DNA from: Rhodosporidiobolus odoratus
Taxonomy: Eukaryota; Basidiomycota; Microbotryomycetes; Sporidiobolales; Sporidiobolaceae
NCBI GenBank assembly: GCA_034387635.1
Contig: JAOANU010000002.1
Span: 248,001-312,000 of the forward strand
DNA length: 64,000 nt
Reading direction: 5' to 3'
Numbering within the stretch: position 1 is the stretch's first letter; every line of letters begins with the position of its first letter. Positions 25,210-42,776 of this stretch are shown here, piece after piece. The translations under genes were made by a program, and so were the position numbers. The notes beneath the pieces are model-generated. The model saw only the letters and a program-made list of their open reading frames with translations. It ran no database searches and was not told where the DNA came from.

Positions 25210-27657
25210 ATGATGGCGCGTGATAGCTCGCTAGGACCACACGCAGCAGCACATGTCATGGGCAGCGCAAACCGCTCCGCTTCAGTTGGAGCAAACAGCT
25301 CGAGGGGAATCATCGGAAGTGGAGTGAGCGATTCAGCTGCCAACAAGCGAAGGGGACTCGCAGAACGCAATCTGGCCATGCTGTAAGCTCTCTTCTACCG
25401 CAGCCCTGGACCGTCCTGCCTCGTTGCAGCCAAACGCGCACCTCTCTCCGCTTCACGCATACACTCGCTGCCGACGTGAGCTGATCAGGTCTCCAACCTC
25501 TCCACAGCTCTCTCCCTTCTCAGGACTCGCCTGCCTTCTACGACTCGCCTTCTTCGTCTTCCGCCGACGGATCCGACGATGAACTCTCCGATACCGACTT
25601 TCTCTCCACTTCCCGCCCTCTCGGAAGCTCAGCCATCCCTCTCACCAACCGAGGTAACAAGCTCTTCCGCAACGCCCCTCACGTCCGTCGCAACAAACTC
25701 GGTCACCACGCCAACGTCGACGCTGGCTTCTCCGACCCGCTCATGAGCCAATCGGCGCTGGTCCCGCCGGCGCAAAAACGGCGAAGACTGAACAACTTGG
25801 CGCCCCCACTCGCGAAGGAAGGGTTCCCCGTCGCACCCAATCTCCACCTCGTACGGAGGTCGGTACATACCCTGAACCGGGAGGCGGATGAGCCTTTTCC
25901 GGCGTACCTCCCGCCCGTGGCTCAGTCGCCGCTGGATCTGCTTCTCTCGCCCGCTGTGCAACATACGCTGGGGAAGAAGAACCCGACGTTTGTCGGTCTC
26001 GGGATGAGCACGACCGGGTTGATCGAGCAGGAAGCGGAGCTGGTTGGCGCGCTTACGAAGGTATGCCGCGGGTTGAGGGGGGAGGGGTTCGAGTACCGAT
26101 GGGAGGGAGATGAGGATCGCAAGAAGGAGAGACAGGAGCAGGCGAAGAAGGAGGAAGAGGACAGGGACAAGAAGGCGGTGGAGCAGGAGGAACAGGATCA
26201 AGCTAGAGTTGCGGAAGAGGAAGGAAAGGTTGCTGAGGCAGCGGCTGGGGAGCAGCGAGGGACGGCCATGGAAGTGGATGGGCAGGCGGATGCGAGTGGG
26301 TCTGGTCTGCCGCCCTCCGACAATGTCGACGCAGTCAAAGTCGAGCAAGAGACGCCCATCCTTTCCGCCCCCACTGTTCCCGCGCCCGCCGACGCGGCCC
26401 TTCCTCTCCCCCGCAACGACGCTCCCTCTACCGACGCTCCCGCTGCTCCTCCCGCTGTACCGCAGAGAGACAGTACCTCCACTAACAACCCGCCAACACC
26501 TCTTGCTACCGACCCGCCATCCTCAGCTCAGAACGGAGACGTCGCGATGGGAGAAGCTGCTGTGGATGCGCACCCTCTATCGGCTGCTGAGGGTACTCCA
26601 GCAGCTCTCCCGCTCGTTGACGGCCTTCCTCCCGTCGCTTCTACATCCGCCTCGACCGATTCCCTCCCTGCAATCTCGGTCACCGACGCTTCAACTGCCC
26701 TTACCGGCTCTTCCGCTACCTCTGCCGATTCTCTCGCCGTACAACCTGCTCCCTCGACCTCGGTTCCTGCGCCACACGCTGCCAGCAACGGCGAGCCCCT
26801 CCCCCCTCTGCCTTCTGGCGAGCCTTCCACTAGCCTGCAAGAGTCCGCCGTCGACACTCTAGTTGCCCATGCCGGGAACGGCATCTTAGCTTCTGCTGAC
26901 GCGTCTCAGCAATCTCGCTCCATCGAAGCCACTCCCGCCTTAACCGGCGACGGAGAAGGTTCCGAAGAGCCGGCGCGGCGTCGATCAGGGCGGGTCGCGA
27001 CTCGAGGCGCAGGTGCGGGAGGTAGCGGTACGATCCGTCACACTCGTTCTCGGCAGAGTAGTCCGGAGGAAGATTACGTTTCGGGAGAGGAGGACGAGGA
27101 GTTCTCAGGAGAAGGGGAGGAGGAACGACGAGGTGGACGGGGGCAGTATGTCCCCGAAGAGGAACTGCCAGAATATGCGACGAGGATGGTTGATCCGGAG
27201 GTGTTTGTTAGGGGTTTGTTTGTGAGTGAGGGGAATGTCGAGATGGAGAGGATGGCACAGGGGCCGCATGGTGCTCTGATGGGGACGGGGCAGATGGAGG
27301 TGCTCACGCCGAATGAGCAGGAGGTGCTGCTGCACGATTGCTTGACGTACGTTACTCCCTCCTTCGTCCTCTACCTTCCTCTCGCATCTCTCTTCTCATC
27401 TTCTATTCTTAAGAGTCTTTCGGCCCCCAGTCTTCCTTTCTCTTGACAACCAGCTGATGTTCTCCCTCATACATCACAGCGACCTCCACCGCTTCCTCGC
27501 CGACACTCTCGAGTACCGCAGCCGCCTAGGTGAAATTCGCGACGGCGTGCTGGGCGTCGAGCGGCGACGGAAGGGCATGTGGAAGATCCTGAGACAGGTC
27601 GCTGGCGACTTTCTCCAGGAGGAGAGCTGGGTTACGGCGGAAGGAGGATACGAGTAG
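25210..27657 (+). CDS. RXT2: Rxt2-like subunit of the Rpd3L histone deacetylase complex
   Basis: Exon 1 runs from ATG 25210 (MMARDSSLGPHAAAHVMGSA) to NKRRGLAERNLAM. A GTAAGC donor joins it in phase to SLPSQDSPAFYDSPSS. The Rxt2 N-terminal signature follows: SAIPLTNRGNKLFRNAPHVR, RNKLGHHANVDAGF, and LVPPAQKRRRLNNLAPPLAK. The middle (about 26100-27000) is a long acidic, Ala/Pro/Ser-rich region with a Lys/Glu coiled-coil-like start. The C-terminal part has EYATRMVDPEVFVRGLFVSE, and after one intron (about 27346-27480) DLHRFLADTLEYRSRLGEIR and DGVLGVERRRKGMWKILRQV, conserved in fungal Rxt2. Stop at 27655-27657. In yeast, Rxt2 belongs to the large Rpd3 complex acting at promoters. The two conserved ends match the family and the long insert is typical of basidiomycete versions. 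Confidence 0.8.
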
Positions 27658-27842
27658 TGCAGTACTTGCTGGAACGAGTCGTCAAGTTTGTGATCTTTCC
27701 TATGTCCGAGCCAGTGACGTCGCATCGTTTCTTTCTGTTTCGCGACCTTCAGTCTCCTAGTTGCAGACAGCAGACGGGAAAGGACGACGAATGCAATTTG
27801 ATTATTGTCTATTTGACGGGTTTTGCTCCCTTCTACCCACGC

Positions 27843-30084
27843 CTAAAACGCCGATCTCTCCTCACGTCTGGCGTGCCCCGAGGTGGTTCCCCGTGCACTT
27901 TTGCCCATCTCGAATGAATTCAGTACCAGCTGTCGCCGCTCTTCCCTCGAACCCGGCAGGTGAGGATCTCTTCGCAGAAAATGCACCATCACCGGATACT
28001 TCACGCCCTTCTTCGCAGCTATCCAGAGCGTCCATGTCGTCTGGATTGCCAGGGAGTCGGTCACGGGGTCGTTTGAATCGGTGGGAAGGGCGAAGCCACT
28101 TCGCGACGAAAAATGCCACTCGTCTTTCGGAGAACGGCCGATTCGATATAGCCGCTCTGTAGGCGTCGCAACGGTTCAGTCTTTGACACAACCTTTGTGT
28201 GCTGAAGAGATATACGTACTGCCGTGTAGATCTGTCACCCCGTGCACGAGCACGTCGGTCTGGACGTGCGGGGATGCTGGTGCCGGATCGAGTTCCTCCC
28301 CGGGCAAAACGAACGCGTATCGCCTCGCTCCTCTCTTCAAAGGCAGATTGAGGCTCAATAGCTCCTCCTGCGTCACTGGAACAGCGCGCCAGATCCCCTG
28401 GAGATAACAGATGATCGAGACGACGTTTTCACGAGTTCTTATGTGTCGCCCACCTTTTTCAGGATTAGGACGTGGGACTTCGGCGCTCGGATCGACTCTG
28501 AGCCCTGCATGGATGAAAGGACGAGATCAAAAGTCAGGTTGCACTGCCACACAGAGAAACGGGAAAAGACTTGTATAACGCACGGCTGAATCGAATGTTT
28601 TCTTCCCCGGCATCTACCTCCCGAAAGGTCTGCGGTGCTCCACCCGCCTGCGCTTTGAGGAATAGTTTGATCCGCTCCTGTAAAAGGTGAAACCCCTCCT
28701 CCTGTTCAAGGGCCCGGACGAAGGCCTCATCCGCAGCCTCATCCACCGGCGCTTGCACGGTTGTTCGCTTGGGGTCCATCACTTGTGCGTAAGGTGGAGG
28801 GACCTGCCGTCCCTGCTCTGCTCGCTCGGCTTTATACCGCGCCTCGTCTTCCTCCTCCTCCGGATCCCAAAGCGGAGAGAGCCCGTGTCGCGCGCGCTCC
28901 TCATTGATTCGAGTGCGGGCTTTCAAGGCCTCGAGCCGCTGGGCAGCCGCATCTTGAGGACGCGCGTCGCCGCTTGTCGTCGTCTGAAAGGCGGCGAGAG
29001 GCGGCGGAACTCGGGGTTCTTCGACGTTGATGGCGGTGTGGTTAGATGAGCGGCGGGTTTCGCTGCCGCGGTGCGACGGTACTACATCGCTCGGGGGGTG
29101 GCGAGAAGCAGGGTCGACACCTTGGCGATCGGCACTCACGTCGGACGGTTGTGAGTGGAACTCGTACGGAGGCGGAAGCTCACCTCGTCGAGGGGCTGGC
29201 TCATGTGCAGCAAGAATCCTCGAGAGGCTAGAGTTTGGCTTTCGAGGACGCCTGCGCTCGTCATCTATGAGCAAGTAGGCACATCAGCCTGACGAACGAG
29301 AGCAAAACGGACCAAAGACCATGTACATACAATGCCGTGAGGAGTAAAAGTTCACTGTGATTGGCTCAAGGGCATCCCACTTGTTCTGGAGAGTCCACGT
29401 GGTACCCAGGGGCACGTTGGCGTGCGCACTGTCGAGCCGGGCGTGGAAGGTCCAAACGTCGTCCTCTTTCATGTCTCGAAACTCGGGACGCGCTGCATTG
29501 TCAGGGAGGTGAGCAGAAAGCGGCAGTCTGCGCGGGAAGAAGCTGACTCTTGAGCGGGACGTTCACGGTTGCACCGCAGTAGTGCCCCGAAGGAAGTGCC
29601 TGTATCGCGATTTTGGCGCGGTGGGCTCGTCCCGCCACCAATACCCCAGCGCTGTAAACCTGCAGTTCTCGCGAGTCCGGTTGCTCTTGTGTGAAGAAAA
29701 GCCGTGGCAGTGGAAGAGGAGGAGGATAGCGAATAGATGTGAGCTTCCATACCTCGGAGGTCGAGTCGTGCATCAAAACGCGAGAGAAGGAGTGCGTACC
29801 GGTGGAAGGCAGCACAAGGTATCCCTGCCAGGCTTTCTGAGCTCCCGGCACCTCGCCAATCCACACCTCCGAATTGAAGTAGTGCTCGATGAAGAAGTTA
29901 ATCCGATTGTAGATGCGATGATAGTATGGCTGGGTGAGAGCAATGTGGCCGGTCGGGCGTTCCAGGACTAAGGTTCAGGTGGCCGGAGGATATCAGCAGT
30001 ACGTCTCACACATTCACGTCACTTGCACGCACTGTCATGCTCCCGCTTACTTCTGTCGGGACCCGGCGTGGTGATGTTTTGCAT
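27843..30084 (-). CDS. PPxY-motif protein, paralogue A of an unrecognised family
   Basis: A 34-base first exon (MQNITTPGPDR) splices to ILERPTGHIALTQPYYHRIY, NRINFFIEHYFNSEVWIGEV and PGAQKAWQGYLVLPSTG. Next exons give ELQVYSAGVLVAGRAHRAKI and VPLGTTWTLQNKWDALEPIT. A disordered linker of about 200 residues follows, with PPPY at 29164-29175 and PPPY at 28789-28800. Then AFVRALEQEEGFHLLQERIK, LQGIWRAVPVTQEELL, RRYAFVLPGEELDPAP, TTWTLWIAAKKGVKYPVMVH and HLPGSREERRQLVLN. It ends GHARREERSAF at 27843. Paralogue B has every block in the same order. Alternating beta-strand-like segments plus PPxY motifs suggest an adaptor for WW-domain (Rsp5/Nedd4) ubiquitin ligases, perhaps with an arrestin-like fold; that is inference. 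No signal peptide or TM segment is seen. Confidence 0.6.
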
Positions 30085-30096
30085 GGTGTCGCGCCC

Positions 30097-30109
30097 GGGG
30101 GGGGGGGGG
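30097..30109. repeat. Poly-G tract (13 G)
   Basis: Thirteen consecutive G residues in the 5' leader or promoter of paralogue A, starting 13 bases upstream of its ATG. Confidence 0.75.
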
Positions 30110-30278
30110 AGGGGAGGTTAAACTCCTGACTGGTGACGAGAGATCGAGTTCAAGCGAAATGAAAGCGATGAAACGGCGGAAGCGGCGGGTCTAAGCGAGG
30201 CGAGTCGCCATCGGAAAGTCAGCAGAAACTTCCGAAAGCTCCGAGGGGACATCGCGGACCGCACTTATACCAACTTTG

Positions 30279-30440
30279 GGCGGAAACGGATGGTCGACTC
30301 ACCATCTCGGATCATGGTGATCAAACAACACCGTCTCAAATGGTATAAACCATAACAACATCTTCGACACCATCCAGCACAAATCCAGCATGGTGGACTC
30401 TCGATGGTGTTTTCCTTTCACCACCTAGGATGGTGCTTTC
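30279..30440 (+). repeat. Dispersed repeat, left copy (direct orientation)
   Basis: Begins with a 16-base block (30279-30294) whose exact reverse complement is at 31955-31970. After about 110 bases it contains GATGGTGTTTTC (30403-30414) and ATGGTGCTTTC (30430-30440), whose exact reverse complements lie at 31949-31960 and 31919-31929. The right copy lacks the 110-base spacer. Confidence 0.6.
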
Positions 30441-31918
30441 CATCCGCAGTCAGAATCCTCGCTCTGGCACCGCTGCAGGCTGCTAGGGTATATAGAAGCT
30501 ATGGTAGACATTGCAGTAGCTAAGGGAAGCTATAGGAATGCGGGAGGAGGCGCCTGGAAGCAACTGAAGGAATCCTGCAGAACAGGGTGCCCGGCTACCG
30601 CCAATCCTTTACCCCAGCTTGGCTCCCGCTACCGCGTGTAGTGGCTGCTGAGCCAGAGGCTGCCGCCATGGCGAGATACGGCAGGTCCAGGTTGAAAGAG
30701 GGCAGAATAACTGCACAGCCACGATAGGTCAGCTTGACCCGATGCCGTTGATTGAGACATATCTTGAAAAGGAATCCAACGCACAACATAGCATCCACCA
30801 CCACAGAAGACACGGACGTTAATGCTCAAGCGGTCAAGCGGAACTGCAAAGCGTAAAGTAACTAAGTCAGAAGGCGCGGCTTGCGGGCTTCAACAGGGTC
30901 ACGACACTGAGCTGTGCTCAAGTACAGCTCGCCATCGCAGTGACAGAGCCGAGGGGAAAAGCGTGTCCGAAAGTGATTCCTGTGTAAGATAAGGTCAGTG
31001 CTAGCTAGCTGATAATTGAGGTCAACGGATCAAGCGAGTCAGTCTAGTGTTGGTTGGGTGCGACGGAACAAGGGAGTCAGCTGTTAGCTCCGACACTCGA
31101 AACGATGGCGGGAGAGAGACACACACGAATCCCGGAATGTGGCCTGTGTGAGCAAGTCAAAGGGGGAGCGAGTCGTGAGGGGTCAGTGCATTACGGGAGA
31201 AAAAGGTTCTCAGCGCACTGCAGCCTGCGCACGGTGCCCTACAAAATGTTAGACACATCCCAGAAGACTCCGTACTGCTGCACCTCCGAGTATCAGCCAG
31301 CAATCAAGCTAAATGTGAGAAACAACGAGAGGGGAAGGAAGTCGCGCACCGTGCTGCCAGCCGACATCGCGCTTACCGCGCCGTGATATGTGTAGTGTCA
31401 GCTAGGTCCACAGGGGAGATGCTCGTGCGGCACCGCCAGCGATAGGGTCGAGCGAAACCGCACTCCGTCACGGCCAACCGACTTGATCTCCCGCTGATTA
31501 TGTCTCGCCGTGAGTAGTACTGCAGACATCGTGTTCAAAGCATACTTGGTCACAGCACTTCGTAGAGACAGCGACTGCGAGAGCATGGGAGATGTGGCCG
31601 GCGGGAGAGCAGGAGGATGAGGTTGAACGACGTCGGCGTTGACAGGCAGCATTCGAGGAGCGTCGAAGTCGCATACACTATAGTTGTAGGGTGTGTCACT
31701 AACGTCGGGCAGAGCTACAAGCGGCTAGCGGCGAAGCGAGAAAATCGGGTGAGCGGTACGGAAAGAGAGAGGTGCAGCGCTGAAAACGGCCAAGTCCTTG
31801 AAGCTACTTTCATCATTCGAGACGGGGAACGAACTTAGCGGAAGTTGGGCATTGCAACCTCTCTGGGGAAAACCCCATCCTGAGTCGGATTCGCGACTTC
31901 TAGGTTTGGGAAGGTCAA

Positions 31919-31970
31919 GAAAGCACCATTCGGGATGGCAAGGCAAAAGAAAACACCATCCGTTTCCGCC
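31919..31970 (-). repeat. Dispersed repeat, right copy (inverted orientation)
   Basis: Compact inverted partner of 30279-30440. Read on the minus strand, the 16-base block runs straight into GTTTTC and then, after about 20 bases, ATGGTGCTTTC. It looks like the left copy with the spacer between its two GATGGT words removed. Confidence 0.6.
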
Positions 31971-32096
31971 GTAGTGGTTATGGTGAGATTCTGTTTCATG
32001 ACTGCATACGGCAGACACAGCAGACACGAAAGAAAGGCAAATGCATTTTGATCATTGCCTATCTGATGCTCGCTCTGCAGGCGCCCTTTCTCAAAC

Positions 32097-34587
32097 CTAG
32101 AATGCCGCTTCCCCCTCCCGCCTGGCATGCCGTGACCTCGTCTCTCGCGTTCCTTTGCCCATCGTGAATGCGATCAATCGGTTATCCTCCGTGTGTCTCG
32201 CACCAGGAAGGAATGGGTTAAGTCGAAGAAAGTTGACGACGACCATGTGTTGCCTCCCGTTCTTGCCCATGATCTGCAGTGCCCAGGTCGTCTTGGCCGT
32301 TCGGTAGGTGCCCAAAGTCGCGGTTGCGGGGGTGTCGAAAAAGCGGGAACGGGCGGTAAAGCGCCAAGTGTCTTGTTTACCTTGAAACCACGAGTACGAA
32401 TCTGGCGGTTGTTGAGAAAGGTGGTCAGAATCTTCCACAGCCTTGCAGTGAGGGTAAATCAGGAGGCGACTCACGTCCATTCGGCTTTTTGATATTGTCC
32501 ACGAAGACCGTCACGGGCAGATGTCGAACTTGTGGTGAAAGTTCGAGCTCCTCGCCGGGTAGCAGGAAGCCGCGGCGCCATACAACATGCGTCTTGAGTC
32601 GTTCTTGCTCGCCGCAAATTTGCTCGCGGTCAGCCCTGAAGGCACGCCAGATGCCCGGGACGAAGCAATTGAGGATGGGCGTCCATTCTCGGCTGTGAGT
32701 CACCTCGTCGGGCTTTAACGGCGCAGAGCGGGAAACAACGGCCTGGTCGTAGGTCAGGGCTGTATACCAAGCGTGTACGAAAGAGTCAGCATGTCCATTA
32801 TAAAGGGGAAATGGAGAGTTCGCAAGAAAGAAAAGAGAAAAAACTCACCGCCAAAGCTAACATCCACTGGCATGACTTGTTTGCCTCTGAAATTCTGGCG
32901 ATCGTACCCAGCCTGAGTCCACAAGAACTTCTTGATCCTCTCTCTGAGCAGATGAAGGACTTCGGGCTGCTTTTCGAGCGCGGACACGAATGCAAGATCG
33001 GACCCGTCCTCCGGAATTTCAACCTGCTTCGAGAAGCGGTTCGGGAGAGCCTCGTACTGAGGAGGACGGCGTCGCTCCTCGACCTCTCGAGCCCGCTGCT
33101 CGTCCAGAGTCTCCTCGGGTCGTCCCGCTTTGAAGGCCGCAAAGCGCTGAGAAGCAGACGATCCTGGACGGTCGGGATACAAGCCTTCATGGCCGGAATC
33201 AGGCCCCGGTGCATCGGCGAGACGGCGCCAATCCTGCCGTTCCTCCGCAGCGGCTGGGGCTGGAGCAGAAGGCGAGGCAGCGGTTGAGAACGCCGAGGAG
33301 GACCGAACGCGATGGGTGGGAGTGGTCGACGATACTTGAGCGGGGTCAAGCGGGCGAGATGGCTCTCCGCTCCGACGAGGGTGGCTGGGTGCGGGGTAAC
33401 CCAACGAAGAGGAGTGCCGAGTGGAACGGGAGGAAGGGGTTGCTTGTGCGAGGATATCACCTATACTGCCGCTGTGGTGTTCCTCGACTCGACGACCGAA
33501 TATGTCATCATGCCGCTGACTCTCGCTGAGTTGATAGGGCGGAGGAGAGGCGGGCCTTTCGTCTATGTACTTCGGAAGTTTGGTATTGCGAAGCGGTTGG
33601 TGGACAGCTGCGACAGAGACAAACATCAGCTTTCAAGTGGGGTTACACGAGCGAAAGGTGTAGTTGAACGCACCATGAGGCGCCACATGAAAGAAGATGG
33701 TGATCGGGCTTCGAATGTCCCAGGCGTTTTCGAGAGTCCATACGGTATGCTCCGGGACGAGGTGGTGCCCTCCGTTGATCATGTCTGTGCGTGAGCCCCT
33801 GTGTTGACCCTGATAGATCCACTGATCTGATGACTCGACGTGGGCAAACTTGGGTAGTTCTGCACGAGGATGAAGACGATTCGTCAGGACAAGCGTCTTA
33901 CTCCGTTCAAGCGTGAGAAATCGACCAACCTGAGATATCCGTGATCAAGAGTTGATCGGTGCTGGGCATCATCGGCAGAGACTCGACCGCGATACTCGCT
34001 TTGAGTGACGTGGCTTCGATCAGAATGCCGGCGTTGTAGACGTGAATTTCGCGTTTCGCAGTCTGCCCTCGTTTCGCTGTAAAGTGCGGGGGCAACGGAC
34101 GGACACAGGCGGATTAGGGCAAATGGAGAGGAAGGACCGGAAAACCCGTTAAGAAGCAGCGTGAGCGTACTTCAGCCGAAAGAAACGGAGAGAAGCCGCA
34201 CCTTTGGGAGGGAACACCAAAAGACCCTTCCAAGGGATCTCGGCACCGGGCACCAGACCAATCCAGTTCTTTGACTTGTCATGCCATCTCTGGACGAAGT
34301 ACTGGATCCGAGCCTCGAAGTGGTGCTTGTTCTCCTCGGTCACATCGACCGACATGCGCGGCTCTGCGCACGACGTGACGCAACGCTGTCAGCAGCGTAG
34401 GTACACCTCTAAAAACAGTAGGACGATGACGAGACGTACTCGACTCGGCTTCATTCCAGTCCCTCAAGCCGCGCATGAAGCTTCGCATCCCTGCGCGGAG
34501 AGCAGATCCATCGCCCGGCTCCGGCGTGTGAGTCTCGCGAGACTCGCGAGGTATGGGGCGCATCTGACCGGAGCGGTAGTGAGGCAT
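32097..34587 (-). CDS. PPxY-motif protein, paralogue B of an unrecognised family
   Basis: Starts at ATG 34587 (MPHYRSGQMRPIPRESRETH). The first intron joins AES in phase to KPRMSVDVTEENKHHFEARI, then KNWIGLVPGAEIPWKGLLVF. Further exons: EIHVYNAGILIEATSLKASI, ELPKFAHVESSDQWIYQ, and VPEHTVWTLENAWDIRSPIT. The disordered linker contains PPPY (33534-33545) and PPQY (33054-33065). Then AFVSALEKQPEVLHLLRERI, VPGIWRAFRADREQ, RRGFLLPGEELELSP, TTWALQIMGKNGRQHMVVVN, LNPFLPGARHTEDNRLIAF and the terminal SRHARREGEAAF. Block order and many intron places match paralogue A, so the two arose by tandem duplication; their identity is only moderate, suggesting an old event. Shared features point to the same adaptor-like role, which is inference. 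An overlapping plus-strand frame from 34589 starts with GTG and is a shadow. Confidence 0.6.
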
Positions 34588-35620
34588 CGTGGTCGGTAGG
34601 CGTTTTCAGCGGGGTCAGAAACGAGAGTGGATACTGTCGCAGAAACGAAGGGAGGAAGGCCAGAGGAAGAGGGCAGGTGCACTTCGAAAGCAGAGGAGAG
34701 AGAGCGCGGGCGGAAGTGAGTTGAGGGGACAAGAGGGGAGCAAGGAAATAGCGAAGCCAAGGAAGTTCGGAAACCGAATGTTCCGAAGGGACTCCGCGGA
34801 CGATTATGACGGGCGACAGGCTTCTAGTCGGGCGCTGCTGAGCCTGCCCAGACCAAAGCATGAAAGACTGGAGTACGCAGGAAGGTCAGTCGGTCTTTCC
34901 CAAGGTATACCGACACTTGCCGACGCTGCTGTACCGAAGCTGGAAAAAGCGGTGTTGACCTGTTGCGAGGGGCTTGAGCGTGAGGGCTTGAGACTTGGCC
35001 AGCTGCGGCGCCTCGAGCGAGGAGGACGCTTGTGTCAAGATGCAAGACGATGGAAAGCCCTCGGCCAGTATTTATGGGCCAGTGCAGGAGATCGCCAGAG
35101 TGTTGAACCGAGACCGACTCGGAAGGCGTTTTTGCTCATGAAAAGGTGCGTTGTGCACGCTGTTCAACCTTGCTTGGCGCATCGAAGCCTCAACTCGGAC
35201 CTGACCAGTGCCACGCGTAAGCTACCGTGCAGGCTTGTGAGCAGAGAAGGGCAGACGACGGTACCGAGCAAGAAAAAGCCGTCAGGGTAGCGCTCCGAGT
35301 CGCCGGCCTGATCGGATAGGCGTGGACTGTGTGACCCGATTGTTGCGGACTCGTATACGCTGCCAGGTCGACGGTTGCCGTGTTCCGGAAGTCGGTGGTC
35401 GACGTCGGGAGTCGAGGGTTCGACATGTCGGGGTGAGTCGGGTGAGGAAGGAGTGATGCAAGAACTGTAGCAGTCGGCAAGATGAGACGTGTTCGACAAT
35501 AGCTGGTCTGCTGTCTACAAGCACGTAGCGACGAGCCGAGGTCCAGCCGAGATCAGATTGATCAGCAGAACTTGGTATCCATCTAAACGTTGCAACCTCG
35601 GCTACTCTTGTTTACCGACA
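34588..35620. other. Divergent intergenic region
   Basis: About 1 kb between the divergent starts of paralogue B and the ABCC transporter. It should hold both promoters. A long plus-strand frame crosses part of it but has no ATG start and no protein-like features. Confidence 0.45.
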
Positions 35621-42252
<6,632 letters not shown>

Positions 42253-42776
42253 CGACCGGGCGGGAAGACGGTAGAGCTCGCGAGCGCTTTTTCGCAGATA
42301 CTTCTCGTGTGACTCGTGCATCATCATGTTCTCTATATGTCTCTGCTTTGCATGCCCTTGGGAGAGGTGTGCGGGAGCGCTTTCGAGCAGACAAGCGGAA
42401 GCGAACCGGTTGATGGCAAAGCGGAGATTCCTCGTATGGTCGGTCGTATCTATGGACGTCGAGCTCCGTAATGGTACATGTCGCAGTCGCTGGGTGCTTC
42501 CCTATCAGAGCTTAGCAGCTGTGGTAAAGCCATAGTAGGAATAGCAATCTTGTCTTTTCTGGTTTTCCTCCTCCCACTCTCCTTCCCCTCCGCATCCGCA
42601 AGGGCTTCTCAGGCTCTACAGGCTCCCTTCGGCATCAGACTCGTCAAGAAAGGAGAGTACGTGTGCATACTTCAGCCTCGCCATCTCGCCTCGCTCGGTG
42701 CTCCCGCACTTCCCATCTCTCCTTTCGCTCTTCCCCACTTCACCTCGTTCTCCCTTTCTGCCACGGCCTACCAGCC
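42253..42776. other. Intergenic
   Basis: About 520 bases between the ABCC stop and the start of the TDP1-like gene on the same strand. No gene is supported; it holds the ABCC 3' region and the next promoter. Confidence 0.45.

Larger units (their letters stand above)
30085..32096. other. 2-kb intergenic with inverted non-coding repeats
   Basis: No protein is supported. It holds a poly-G tract next to the paralogue A start, a cluster of imperfect ACCATC/GATGGT palindromes (30300-30440) and an inverted partner near 31919-31970. Its right end (about 32009-32096) resembles the 3' flank of paralogue A (about 27756-27842). Confidence 0.5.

Noticed and set aside
34589..35290. 233-residue plus-strand open frame between paralogue B and the ABCC gene
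   Set aside because: It starts with GTG rather than ATG, is Arg/Gly/Lys-biased like an antisense of GC-rich leader DNA, and shows no family motif.
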